Assembly: GCA_947493035.1 (NCBI GenBank)
Contig: CANLOW010000001.1
Location: 372,001-436,000 of the forward strand
DNA length: 64,000 nt
From: an uncultured Aquimarina sp.
GTDB taxonomy: Bacteria > Bacteroidota > Bacteroidia > Flavobacteriales > Flavobacteriaceae
Direction: 5' to 3'
The position numbers and the translations under genes are program-made. Below the pieces are notes generated by a model. The model did no database searches, had not been told where the DNA came from, and saw only the letters and a list, made by a program, of their open reading frames with translations. This document shows, piece by piece, positions 1 to 8,810 of this stretch. Each line of letters starts with the position of its first letter. Within the stretch, counting starts at the first letter, position 1.

Positions 1-3000
1 CTGCCAAAACTGAATTATGATAAGGTAACCGCCAAAGTACATTACCATATTTTTAATCGATTTTATAATCAACAAAAAGTGTTAGACTTTTCTAAAACTC
101 CTGTGAATTTGGAAATCGAAAAGAAACACTTTACGGATAAATTAGTCCCTGGCGGAAAAGAAACTTGGAGCTTCAAACTAAAATCGTCTGACAAGAAAAC
201 CTTTCAAGCAGAAGGATTGGCGAGTATGTACGATGCTTCTTTAGATCAATTTAGACCTCATTCATGGAATACTAATTTTGGATTTAGCACTTATACTCCA
301 CCTGCACCGACAACTCAAGAATTGAACACGCTCAGCACGAAGAGTACTTATTACAATGAAGTTGTCAATCGTATTCCTTTACCTCATATTCCTTTAGAAA
401 AATTGAATCTATATGGATTTACGTTTAATAAAATTAATTCATGGGAGTATCGACAGTATTTGAGAGACCTCAAAACCGATACTGAACACGAAAAATTATT
501 AAAAACATATAATGCACAACTAAAATTGTACGAGTCTGGCAAGGTTCAAATTAAACCTCTTAAACCTGAAAAAATAGTATTCCAAAATATTCATACTGTA
601 TCAGAAGCACTCCAAGGTCGAACAGCTGGTATATCTTTATCCAAACGATCATCTAAATCATTATATCAAGAAGTGGAATTAGTAGCTGATGAAGCAGAGG
701 AAACTAATAGTCCTAATACAGCTTTACTAGCTAAAGCTGTCAAAAAAGAAGCTTTAGATCTCCCCAGTTTAAAAACCATCAAAACTAGAGAAAATCTTAA
801 CGAAACGGCTTTCTTTTTACCCAACCTAAAAACCAATAAAAAAGGGGAAATCGAATTTGAATTTACTTCTCCAGAAGCCTTAACCCAATGGAATTTGCAA
901 TTATTAGCGCATACCAAACAAGCTACTTGGGGGAAACTAAATGCTGAAGCATTGACCCAAAAAGATCTAAATATCATTCCGAATGCTCCACGCTTTTTAC
1001 GAGAAGGAGATCAACTATTGTTTAGTGCTAAAATCTCTAATCTTTCAGACAACCCATTACATGGTACAGCACTTTTAGAATGGACAAATCCTACTAATGG
1101 TGAAGTAGTGACTTCATCATTAAAACAAGAAAATGAAACACAAAACTTCTCTATTGCAGCCAATGGAAGTACCGAAGTAGCTTGGGAGTTAGATATCCCA
1201 GAAGGCTTGGGAGCGATTCAATATAAAATTGTTGCTAAAGCAGGAAATGCTACCGATGGACAAACGGCTGTGATCCCTGTATTAACAAATCGTAAGCTGG
1301 TTACTGAAAGTATAGCGATGTGGGTGCGTCCTGGAGAAACAGAGACTTATACGTTGAATAATTTTGACCCTAATAGCACGACTCAAAAACCACATCAAAT
1401 TACTTTAGAGTATACTTCGAACCCTGCTTGGTTAGCGATTAAGTCACTGCCTTACTTGATGGAGTTTCCTCATGAATGTAGCGAACAGACGTTTTCTAGA
1501 TTGTATGCCAATACCATTGCAACGCACATCATCAATTCGCAACCAAATATCAAGAAAGTATTCGAAAGCTGGGAAGCAAATGGATCGTTGCAAAGTCCTC
1601 TAGAAAAAAATGAAACCCTAAAGCAAGTCTTAATTGCAGAAACCCCTTGGTTAAGAGCCGCTCAATCAGAGACAGAACAACAAAAGCGACTTTCTGAATT
1701 ATTTGAAGTTCGTAAGATGTCTCGTGCTAATGAGCGTGCTATTAATAAGCTAAAGCAACTGCAAAAATCTAATGGAGGATTCCCTTGGTTTAGTGGCGGT
1801 AGAGCAAACCGATACATCACTCGACATGTGGTTTCTGGCTTTGGACATTTGGAACGCTTGGGAGTATTAGAACAACGCTCTAAAACAGATCGCATGCTTC
1901 AAAAAGCAATCCAATTCTTAGATCGCGAATGGATAAAAGATTTCGAAGAGTATAAAAATCGCAACAAAGACGTTGAAAATTTCTACAAACAAACTCGATT
2001 ACTTCATTTTGCTTATGCTAGAAGTTATCACCTCAATCGTTTCCCTTTAAAAGGAATCACAAAAGATATTGTAGAAAAAGCACTAGACTATCAAACGCAA
2101 CATTGGCAACAGCGATCGCTGTACGAAAAAGGATTATTAGCATTGACATTGCATCGTTTTGATAATGCTCCCAAAACAGTGAATACGATCATGACAGCCT
2201 TAACGGAAACGGCTGTACAGTCGAAAGCAAATGGAATGTATTGGAAAGAGAATAAAGCAGGCTGGTATTGGTATCAATCCATCATTTCGACACAAGCTTT
2301 ACTGATAGAAGCATTTACTGAAACCCAACAGCCTTTAAAACACATTGAAGCGCTAAAATTGTTTTTATTAAAGAATAAACGTACCAATCGTTGGGATAAT
2401 ACGATTAGTACTGCCGATGCTTGTTATGTGTTATTATTGAATGGAAATGATTGGCTTTCTATTGAAAATGGAGTGAAAATAGGAGCTCCTTCTATTTCCA
2501 AAAGTGACCGCACTTTTAATTTGAAAGTGAAAGGTGTCATGGTAAGTAAAGAAGCGGGAACGGGCTACTTTAAAACTCATTGGAATGCTGATGAAATTGA
2601 TGAAAGCCTTAAAACGATCGAAGTGAAAAACACAGGAAGTGTCACAAATTACGGAGGTTACTACTGGCAATATTTTGAAAACTTAGACAAAATAAAAGTA
2701 GACGACAAAGGACCTTTAGCTATTGATAAGGAATTGTATCTAAAAACGGTCACTAACAAAGGCACTGAACTTAAGCGAATCACTACAGAAACTCCACTTA
2801 AACGCGGAGAGAAAGTAACGGTGAGACTATTGATTAAAAGTGAAGATCATTTGGAATATGTTCACCTAAAAGATATGCGTGCTAGTGGTTTTGAACCGAC
2901 AAAGGTATTATCGGGTTACGAACACAAAGATCGTTTATGGTATTACCAAAGCACAAAGGACGTAGCAACACATTTCTTTATCGATCGTATGCCGAAAGGA

Positions 3001-3132
3001 AACTATGTACTAGAATATGATGTAATCGCCAATCAAACGGGAACATTTTCTAATGGGATAACCACCATACAATGTATGTATGCACCTGAATTTAGCAGTC
3101 ATTCTAGTGGTCAAAGGGTGGAGATTAAATAA
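1..3132 (+). CDS. Alpha-2-macroglobulin family protein, 3' part (5' end outside window)
   Basis: The frame is open from base 1, so the true start lies upstream; the GTG at 79 is internal. About 1,043 residues are visible. The conserved A2M core (R-x-N-x-x-E-T-A-F-F-x-P, then an E-A-L-T-x-W segment) is encoded near 790-900. The thioester motif C-S-E-Q lies at 1477-1488, followed by the alpha-helical toroid typical of the family. Bacterial A2Ms are envelope proteins thought to trap proteases through this thioester, so the intact Cys and Gln suggest a working trap. Before the A2M core, bases 586-640 encode V-S-E-A-L-Q-G-R-x-A-G-I, which resembles the plug motif of SusC-type TonB receptors. A second A2M lies at 43829. 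The family call is firm; the full domain layout cannot be judged without the 5' end. Confidence 0.9.
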   Translation: MPKLNYDKVTAKVHYHIFNRFYNQQKVLDFSKTPVNLEIEKKHFTDKLVPGGKETWSFKLKSSDKKTFQAEGLASMYDASLDQFRPHSWNTNFGFSTYTPPAPTTQELNTLSTKSTYYNEVVNRIPLPHIPLEKLNLYGFTFNKINSWEYRQYLRDLKTDTEHEKLLKTYNAQLKLYESGKVQIKPLKPEKIVFQNIHTVSEALQGRTAGISLSKRSSKSLYQEVELVADEAEETNSPNTALLAKAVKKEALDLPSLKTIKTRENLNETAFFLPNLKTNKKGEIEFEFTSPEALTQWNLQLLAHTKQATWGKLNAEALTQKDLNIIPNAPRFLREGDQLLFSAKISNLSDNPLHGTALLEWTNPTNGEVVTSSLKQENETQNFSIAANGSTEVAWELDIPEGLGAIQYKIVAKAGNATDGQTAVIPVLTNRKLVTESIAMWVRPGETETYTLNNFDPNSTTQKPHQITLEYTSNPAWLAIKSLPYLMEFPHECSEQTFSRLYANTIATHIINSQPNIKKVFESWEANGSLQSPLEKNETLKQVLIAETPWLRAAQSETEQQKRLSELFEVRKMSRANERAINKLKQLQKSNGGFPWFSGGRANRYITRHVVSGFGHLERLGVLEQRSKTDRMLQKAIQFLDREWIKDFEEYKNRNKDVENFYKQTRLLHFAYARSYHLNRFPLKGITKDIVEKALDYQTQHWQQRSLYEKGLLALTLHRFDNAPKTVNTIMTALTETAVQSKANGMYWKENKAGWYWYQSIISTQALLIEAFTETQQPLKHIEALKLFLLKNKRTNRWDNTISTADACYVLLLNGNDWLSIENGVKIGAPSISKSDRTFNLKVKGVMVSKEAGTGYFKTHWNADEIDESLKTIEVKNTGSVTNYGGYYWQYFENLDKIKVDDKGPLAIDKELYLKTVTNKGTELKRITTETPLKRGEKVTVRLLIKSEDHLEYVHLKDMRASGFEPTKVLSGYEHKDRLWYYQSTKDVATHFFIDRMPKGNYVLEYDVIANQTGTFSNGITTIQCMYAPEFSSHSSGQRVEIK

Positions 3133-3139
3133 ATAAAAC

Positions 3140-3190
3140 ATATAATTCTTATTACCCTTCTTTATAAAAGAGAGGTATTAAGAATTATAT
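3140..3190. terminator. Bidirectional terminator hairpin
   Basis: Long imperfect inverted repeat with arms starting ATATAATTCTTA and ending TAAGAATTATAT. It sits between the convergent stop codons of the A2M gene (3132) and the TonB receptor (3206), so it probably serves both. Confidence 0.7.
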
Positions 3191-3205
3191 TATTACCACC
3201 ACAAC

Positions 3206-5827
3206 TTAAAAATTCAAACGAAAAACTACATCTGGAGTAAAGGGTAATGAGTTCCTATTTAAACTTACAATTTGGGTGTCGAAAGAATTCGAACGAAATT
3301 CTTCCCTTACATTTTGGCCTATAATATTTTTACGATTGTATAGATTTCGAAATGAAACCCCAACATATCCATTAAGCTTAAAAGTCTTTTCGATATTGAA
3401 TCTAAATAACATTGAAGCATCTAGGCGATGGTAAGTTGGGAAACGATTACCATTAATTCCTTTTTCATCTATATTATTCAATCCCGTATCAGCATTTACA
3501 ATTTTTGTAAAAGGTGATCCTGTAGCAATATTCCAACCTAAAGCAAATTCAAAATCATTCCATTTTAAAGTTTGTGATATATTAAAATTATGAGTTTGGT
3601 CAAAATCATTGGGAAAGGTTTCTGACTGAACCGATCTCACGGAAACTCTAGTATTAATCCAAGAATACCCTAACCATATACGATAATTATTGAATCGTTT
3701 CTTTAAAAGTATATCTACTCCTAAGCGTTTTTCCGAACCTAAAAGTAAATCTTCAAAATTATCGTTTTCTATATCTAAAATAAAATTATCAAAGAAATTA
3801 AGATCCTTTAAATTCTTAAAGTAACCTTCTACATCCAAATTCCAATTCCCTTTTTTTAATAAGATACCTAAAGTCCATTGATTGCTTTTTAAAACCGGCA
3901 ATTGTATATCATCCCCTTCATTATCCTTTGCTCCTGAAAGTACCCAAATACGCTCACCAACAGGTAATGAAAGTGTTTCAGGGTTTTCATCTCCAAAGGT
4001 ATTTACTTGTAGTAGCTGTTGGTTCTTTAATTCAAATGATGATGTTAATCGAAGTGATTTTGAAATTTTATATGACATAAATAATCTCGGTTCTAAAAAA
4101 GTTGATTTTTTATTTGTTAACCAACTGTATCTCATCCCTAATTTTGTATGCCATTTTTTTCTGTCGTAGTTATATTCTCCATACCAAGTATGATTAAACC
4201 CTCTACCCTTAATAAATTCTACCACTTTTTCAGGGTTTATATCCGGAGCTTGTATTTTAAGATTAAAGTCCGTTAGTGTGAAAATATGACTGTATTGATA
4301 TCCAATATTTAAAAATTGATTTTCCGATAACGGAACCTGTAAATCATATGACAACCCTAAATCTTTAAGTTGACTCATCTGTCTATAATCTACCGTCTCT
4401 TCTGTTTCTATTCGCTTTGTAAAGAGTCTATAATCAAATTGGTAATCTGAATAATAAGCCTGTGCTTTTTGTCGCACCTTCCCTTTTGTATTGTTCTCCC
4501 AAGAAATACTAGCGCCTATATTTTGTTCTTTTAGAAAATCATCACTAGTGAAAATACCACTTGCATCTAAAAAGCCATTTCTATTATTCTTGTAATTATT
4601 TTTAGCAAGAAGTGAGCTTACTTGAAGTCTTTGCTGATCGTTAATCTTCCAAATCCATTTTAAATTTGTATCATAAAAATTGAATACATCAGTACGTTTA
4701 GCGGAACGATCATCATTTAGTTCGTCTATTGCTCCTGGAGTATTTTGAAATACTTTTCTCGCTAAATTATTAGACACAATATTATCATAGATATCTGTTG
4801 AAGATCGTCTTCCCGCAACTAAAAGTCCCATATTTGGAGTCAAAGGTATTTTTGAATATAAATCTCCATGAGTAAAATTAAGCCCTCCTCCTATTTTTAG
4901 GTTTTCTGTAAGGTCTTCATCCGAAGTAATATCTACAACTCCCGATATTCGATCTCCATAAGACACACTTGTACCTCCCTTAAAGATTTTTACTTCTTTA
5001 ATAATATTAGGGTTAAATGTAGAGATCTGATCAAAAAAATGCCCTCCACTATAGATTTTTATACCATCCCAAAGTATCAAGTTTTCATCTGGTGTACCTC
5101 CACGAATATAGAGACTAGCAGGGTCTTCCGTAGGACTACTAATCCCTGGCAATAATTGAGCACTCTTAAACACATCAGGTTCTACCAGTCCCGGTAAAAC
5201 ACGTAGATTTTTTAATGAAAGATTAATGGAAGCATCTTCCCTCTTGGTGACCCCTCTCGTTAAATATTCATTGATAACTACCTCATTAAGCGTTTCAATT
5301 TTGGGAGTAAAATAAAGCGTATCACAAATACCGTTTCTCGATACCTGTATTGTTCTTTTTAATTCCTCAAAACCTAAATGTCGATATATTAAAGTATCTG
5401 TTTTTTTAAATTTTGAGAAAAAGAAACCTTTATCATCTGTAACCCCCTTAAAAACGCCCTTAAGATATATTTCAATTTCGTTGATAGGTTTATTTGATTT
5501 TTTATCTAAAGCTACAAAACACCTTTCCTTCTTAGATTGACTTAAAACTATATATCTTCCTTTAGCTATTTCTTTTAAAAAAAAACTAGTCTGATTTTCT
5601 ATGGCTTTTTTTAAATCTTCAAATGAAACTTGATCGACTGTAACCCTTAAATGAATAGGGGTCGAACTAAGAATATCAGAATCAAAAGAAAACTTGACAT
5701 TCGAAACTTCTTCAAAACCAAAAAGTACTTTATCTAAACTATAGATCTGATTATTGTGTGTTATTTCTTGAGCTTGAATATGTAACAAACTCATACAAAA
5801 AAGAAATAATTGTAATGCTATCCTCAC
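3206..5827 (-). CDS. TonB-dependent outer membrane receptor with STN domain (FecA-like)
   Basis: 873 residues. Signal peptide at about 1-19, then an STN (secretin/TonB N-terminal) domain at about 25-95 that in this class contacts FecR. A CarboxypepD-regulatory-like domain follows at about 100-165, then the plug (about 200-300) with the L-L-P-G-I-S and Y-I-R-G-G-T-P-D-E-N signatures. The rest is a beta barrel ending in an aromatic C-terminus (R-L-N-F). It lies last in a sigma/anti-sigma/receptor run and overlaps the FecR gene by 4 bases, which indicates translational coupling. By analogy with FecIRA, ligand binding would signal through FecR to the sigma factor and raise receptor synthesis. The ligand cannot be told; there is no SusD partner beside it. 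Confidence 0.92.
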   Translation of the reverse strand: MRIALQLFLFCMSLLHIQAQEITHNNQIYSLDKVLFGFEEVSNVKFSFDSDILSSTPIHLRVTVDQVSFEDLKKAIENQTSFFLKEIAKGRYIVLSQSKKERCFVALDKKSNKPINEIEIYLKGVFKGVTDDKGFFFSKFKKTDTLIYRHLGFEELKRTIQVSRNGICDTLYFTPKIETLNEVVINEYLTRGVTKREDASINLSLKNLRVLPGLVEPDVFKSAQLLPGISSPTEDPASLYIRGGTPDENLILWDGIKIYSGGHFFDQISTFNPNIIKEVKIFKGGTSVSYGDRISGVVDITSDEDLTENLKIGGGLNFTHGDLYSKIPLTPNMGLLVAGRRSSTDIYDNIVSNNLARKVFQNTPGAIDELNDDRSAKRTDVFNFYDTNLKWIWKINDQQRLQVSSLLAKNNYKNNRNGFLDASGIFTSDDFLKEQNIGASISWENNTKGKVRQKAQAYYSDYQFDYRLFTKRIETEETVDYRQMSQLKDLGLSYDLQVPLSENQFLNIGYQYSHIFTLTDFNLKIQAPDINPEKVVEFIKGRGFNHTWYGEYNYDRKKWHTKLGMRYSWLTNKKSTFLEPRLFMSYKISKSLRLTSSFELKNQQLLQVNTFGDENPETLSLPVGERIWVLSGAKDNEGDDIQLPVLKSNQWTLGILLKKGNWNLDVEGYFKNLKDLNFFDNFILDIENDNFEDLLLGSEKRLGVDILLKKRFNNYRIWLGYSWINTRVSVRSVQSETFPNDFDQTHNFNISQTLKWNDFEFALGWNIATGSPFTKIVNADTGLNNIDEKGINGNRFPTYHRLDASMLFRFNIEKTFKLNGYVGVSFRNLYNRKNIIGQNVREEFRSNSFDTQIVSLNRNSLPFTPDVVFRLNF

Positions 5828-6738
5828 CTATCTTCTAAAATCACATTATTCTGATTAACAAATGTATAACTAATATTTAAGGTTTCGAAAACAGCCTGCA
5901 AAGCTACATTTAAATCTTTATGAGGAAATGAACCTGAAAAATGCCTTTCGATATTTGTATTCTCTGCATTTATTGATATTTCATAATACCTCTCCAATTC
6001 ATCAATAACATCTTTTAGTAATGCTTTTTCGAATTTCGAAACCCCTTTAATCCAATTAGGTTGTACTTCCTTTAATTCTATATGCTTGGTTTCGTTATTA
6101 TATACATGGACTCCCTTCCCTCTTGTTAAAATGTATTGCCCTCTTGCATCTACTCTCACCTTTCCTTCAAAACATTTTACAATCATATAATCATTTCTCT
6201 CATTGATATCAAATTGCGTCCCCAATACACTTACAGCTCCTTTATTTGAAACTTGCACTGTAAATTTTTGTCCTTTTGCTACTTTAAAATAGGCTTGCCC
6301 TTCTAAAGTAATTTTTCGTTTATTTTTAAATAATGATTTATTGTACGATAGCTTTGACATAGCATTCAACTGAACCTCTGAACCATCTGGTAAATACACT
6401 ACTTGTGTTTCACCAATACCTGTTTCTATTTCTGCTACATCAATTAAAAAAACCTTTACCCCTAAAAGAAAGACAATGGCTGCTGCTATAGAACCAATCC
6501 ACGTAGTTATTCGAATTACTTTAGGCTTCTTTTTCACATAAGAAGTGTTAAATTCTTTTTGAAGTTCAAAATTCTGTTCTACATCAAATTTAGGCTCTCT
6601 TAAATATGCTATTCCTTTTTCGAGATCTTTATATGCAAGAAAATCATCACTTTTCTGAAATTTTTCTAGTTCTTCTTTATTTAAATCACCTGATAGCCAT
6701 CTTGCTAAAAAGGTATCATCTTTAACTTCTTTTGACAT
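5824..6738 (-). CDS. FecR-family anti-sigma factor
   Basis: 304 residues. The N-terminal cytoplasmic sigma-binding segment (about 1-40) carries F-L-A-R-W-L-S-G-D-L. A single membrane helix lies at about 78-97, and the periplasmic FecR domain (about 105-300) contains the E-V-x-L-N-A-x-S-x-L-x-Y-N motif and G-x-A-Y-F-K-V. The C-terminal region has the STN-like fold seen in Bacteroidota FecRs. It should hold the adjacent ECF sigma factor until signalled by the receptor encoded just downstream, with which it overlaps by 4 bases. Its start lies 2 bases after the stop of the small FecR-like frame at 6741-6905. Confidence 0.93.
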   Translation of the reverse strand: MSKEVKDDTFLARWLSGDLNKEELEKFQKSDDFLAYKDLEKGIAYLREPKFDVEQNFELQKEFNTSYVKKKPKVIRITTWIGSIAAAIVFLLGVKVFLIDVAEIETGIGETQVVYLPDGSEVQLNAMSKLSYNKSLFKNKRKITLEGQAYFKVAKGQKFTVQVSNKGAVSVLGTQFDINERNDYMIVKCFEGKVRVDARGQYILTRGKGVHVYNNETKHIELKEVQPNWIKGVSKFEKALLKDVIDELERYYEISINAENTNIERHFSGSFPHKDLNVALQAVFETLNISYTFVNQNNVILEDR

Positions 6739-6740
6739 GA

Positions 6741-6905
6741 TTATCTGTTTTTTACTGAACTACCATAATTAGCACCAACAACTAAATTTGCATACAACTC
6801 TGATGATGTAAAAGCAATATATTCTTGTTTTGATAACTGACCATAAATCCATCTATATAAAAAATAGTGCCTCTCTATCTGTTGTTTATTTACTACTTTC
6901 TTCAT
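6741..6905 (-). CDS. 54-residue mini-protein resembling the FecR N-terminal domain
   Basis: A complete ATG-to-TAA frame fitted exactly between the sigma factor and FecR: it starts 5 bases after the sigma stop and ends 2 bases before the FecR ATG. Residues 15-35 align without gaps to FecR residues 10-30, sharing F, L, R, W, G, L, K, E, F and S at the same spacing. It has no membrane helix and no periplasmic domain. FecR N-termini bind sigma factors in the cytoplasm, so a free copy might be an extra sigma-binding peptide; that is inference. Alternatives are a decaying partial duplication or a coupling leader peptide. The tight spacing and full-length frame favour translation. Confidence 0.55.
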   Translation of the reverse strand: MKKVVNKQQIERHYFLYRWIYGQLSKQEYIAFTSSELYANLVVGANYGSSVKNR

Positions 6906-6910
6906 GATAG

Positions 6911-7429
6911 TTAAAGATTTGGAATCGTTTCTCGTAATGTCTTTAATGCAAGGTGCATTCGTTTCTCTATGGTTTTTACAGATACTTCTAATTGTTCTGC
7001 TATTTCCTTGTAGGTCTTCTTTTCAATACGATTCAATAAAAAAACTGTACGTTGCTTATCATTTAAATTATCAATGGCCTTATTGAGCTTGTGTAAAAAC
7101 TCTTTTTCTTCGAGCTGATATTCTGGACATTCTAAAGACAATCCACTAGACAATACTGCCTCTTCTACATAATTAGAAACTACTTTTTGATGTCTAATAT
7201 CATTGAGGTATGCATTTTTAGCTACTTTATACAAATAGCTTTTAGCTACCTCAAAAACTATTTTAGCACAATTAACCCACAACTTTGCAAAACTTTCTTG
7301 CACCATATCCTTTGCCTTTGCTTCATCTCCATACTTACTGTACAAGAAATAAAATATATTTTCTGCATGCTTCTTATACAACTGCTCATATACCTTTGAT
7401 TCACAAACACTTAAATTCAATTGAGCCAT
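6911..7429 (-). CDS. ECF RNA polymerase sigma factor (FecI-like)
   Basis: 172 residues from the ATG at 7429; a TTG two codons upstream is less likely. Sigma region 2 (about 10-80) includes a D-M-V-Q-E-S-F-x-K-L-W motif that contacts core polymerase and the -10 element. Region 4 (about 115-165) includes D-K-Q-R-T-V-F and the helix-turn-helix Y-K-E-I-A-E-Q-L-x-V-S-V-K-T-I-E. This pattern is typical of Bacteroidota FecI sigma factors. It is followed on the same strand by the mini FecR-like frame, FecR and the TonB receptor, and should drive their expression. No exact TAnnTTTG element was found in the 47 bases upstream, so it may be co-transcribed with the gene at 7477-8052. Confidence 0.93.
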   Translation of the reverse strand: MAQLNLSVCESKVYEQLYKKHAENIFYFLYSKYGDEAKAKDMVQESFAKLWVNCAKIVFEVAKSYLYKVAKNAYLNDIRHQKVVSNYVEEAVLSSGLSLECPEYQLEEKEFLHKLNKAIDNLNDKQRTVFLLNRIEKKTYKEIAEQLEVSVKTIEKRMHLALKTLRETIPNL

Positions 7430-7476
7430 TGACAACTTTTATTTTACAAGTTAAAACTAATTCTAATTTCACATTC

Positions 7477-8052
7477 TTACCAAGTATATCCTACTGAAAA
7501 CTGTAATCTTGGTTCTATATTATATTCGGTACCGTTCTCTCCAAATTCAACTTCATAATCTGCACCGATAGAAGTCCCTATGGTAATCCCTTGCTTAAAT
7601 ATCCATTGATACCCTCCTTCAATTCCTACAGCTACGGTACTCCTCTTAAAATCTATTTCTTTTCCATCAAAAGATGACGTATATGATTCTGATTCTGTTG
7701 TTGCACTGATTCCTGGACTAACAAACCAACCTTTAGGAGCATTATGTTTTAAATAAAATCTATAGTCTATTTCTCCTTCAATTCCATAATATGAATAATC
7801 CGCAACTCTAGCAGGTCGATCTATCTCTTTAAAAGACTGAATTAGTGTAAAATTTAAAGACCTATTAGACTTTATCACTCTCTCATAACTAAAACCAATC
7901 TGACTTACTAACAAATTTAATGGATGAATTCGAATACTATTCTTATAAGCTTTAGATGGTGGATCTATAGCGTTTTCTTTTTGTGCCTGTAACATATTAC
8001 ACATACCTAGTGCTAACAATGTCAATATTATTGCCTTTTTCATTTTTTTCAT
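7477..8052 (-). CDS. Small outer-membrane beta-barrel protein
   Basis: 191 residues with a cleavable signal peptide (about 1-23, ending L-Q-A-Q). The mature part alternates hydrophobic and polar residues in beta strands and ends in an aromatic terminus (G-Y-T-W), as expected for an 8- to 10-stranded barrel. The pattern recalls DUF3575/OmpW-type small barrels of Bacteroidota, but I cannot assign the family firmly. Another in-frame ATG lies three codons in, at 8043. It is 47 bases upstream of the ECF sigma gene on the same strand and may share its transcript, but a functional link is unproven. Confidence 0.75.
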   Translation of the reverse strand: MKKMKKAIILTLLALGMCNMLQAQKENAIDPPSKAYKNSIRIHPLNLLVSQIGFSYERVIKSNRSLNFTLIQSFKEIDRPARVADYSYYGIEGEIDYRFYLKHNAPKGWFVSPGISATTESESYTSSFDGKEIDFKRSTVAVGIEGGYQWIFKQGITIGTSIGADYEVEFGENGTEYNIEPRLQFSVGYTW

Positions 8053-8358
8053 CTTTAGGTTAAAATCTAATTTTGAATCGATTCATAGCTAAGACACTTC
8101 AGAAAGAGTATACCCTACTTTTTAAAAATTATTTTTTATACACGAGCTAATCAAATACCTAGACACAAGCATATAGAATATGAAACTGAAATCTTTTTTA
8201 TTAAAATGAAGACTAGACTCAGGGGATTCTCCCCTCAATATAGAGTCAAAATGAAATTTCAAATGATTTATATGACAGTAAAAGCTTTTGCCTATTTTTA
8301 GTAAGTAGCTAAAGGCTTTTAAGCAACAAAAATTAAACACTCCTAAAATCAATAAACT
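8053..8358. other. 306-base divergent intergenic region with inverted repeats
   Basis: No convincing coding frame. It separates the minus-strand barrel gene from the plus-strand membrane protein and must hold both starts. A TAATTTTG motif, a -7-like element on the plus strand, lies at 8068-8075 without a clear -33. A nested inverted repeat lies at 8216-8247: GACTC, AGGGGA, a 3-base loop, TCCCCT, then GAGTC. A weaker repeat with GCCT and AGGC arms lies at about 8289-8317. Confidence 0.5.
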
Positions 8359-8628
8359 ATGGGAATATTAATTCAAACAAAAAAACAGATTCTGCCTCGA
8401 ATTCTCATTGGAATCCTTTTACTTTTCCTAACTGCTTTTGGTCCTGTATTAGTTTCTATAATTGGCGCTTACATTATTGAATACAGCACCGGAAATCCTT
8501 GCCATGAAGGAAATTGCGCATGGGCTGCTGTAGGTTGGCTATCCCTGTTAACTATGCCAATTGCAATGCTTGCAGGTATTGCTGGCTTGATTATAGTAAT
8601 ACTAGATATAAAAAAACTGAATACTTAA
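8359..8628 (+). CDS. Small two-helix membrane protein, unknown function
   Basis: 89 residues. Two hydrophobic segments (about 13-38 and 52-82) flank a short loop holding two cysteines (N-P-C-H-E-G-N-C), which could form a disulphide on the periplasmic side. The N-terminus is basic (K-K-Q-x-L-P-R), so it is probably inside. I do not recognise the family. It precedes a TonB receptor gene by 182 bases. Coding character is reasonable because the membrane segments are coherent from start to stop, but function is unknown. Confidence 0.65.
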   Translation: MGILIQTKKQILPRILIGILLLFLTAFGPVLVSIIGAYIIEYSTGNPCHEGNCAWAAVGWLSLLTMPIAMLAGIAGLIIVILDIKKLNT

Positions 8629-8629
8629 T

Positions 8630-8767
8630 ATTTATAAGCTACAAACTCCTAACGAGATAGTCACAGCACTTTTAAGAGCTCCTCAAAGAGAACAAATCGA
8701 AATTAATAAGTTAATTAACACTATGTTTAGTGCTAGGGATACCCCTTCCAATCAAATAAAAAAGTAA
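8630..8767 (+). pseudogene. Possible gene remnant: open frame without a start codon
   Basis: The frame ending in TAA at 8765-8767 stays open back into the previous gene. It encodes a polar, helix-like stretch rich in Q, E, N and K that contains L-L-R-A-P-Q-R-E-Q-I-E-I. No ATG, GTG or TTG starts it in a sensible place. It may be the 3' remnant of a lost gene or chance. Confidence 0.25.
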
Positions 8768-8810
8768 TAATTCCGTTTATTATTCCATAATTAGAGTCTC
8801 TAATACTTTT

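Noticed and set aside
8122-8352. 76-codon minus-strand frame in the 8053-8358 intergenic region
   Set aside because: Composition lacks a protein-like pattern, there is no start signal, and it covers the inverted repeats and promoter space.
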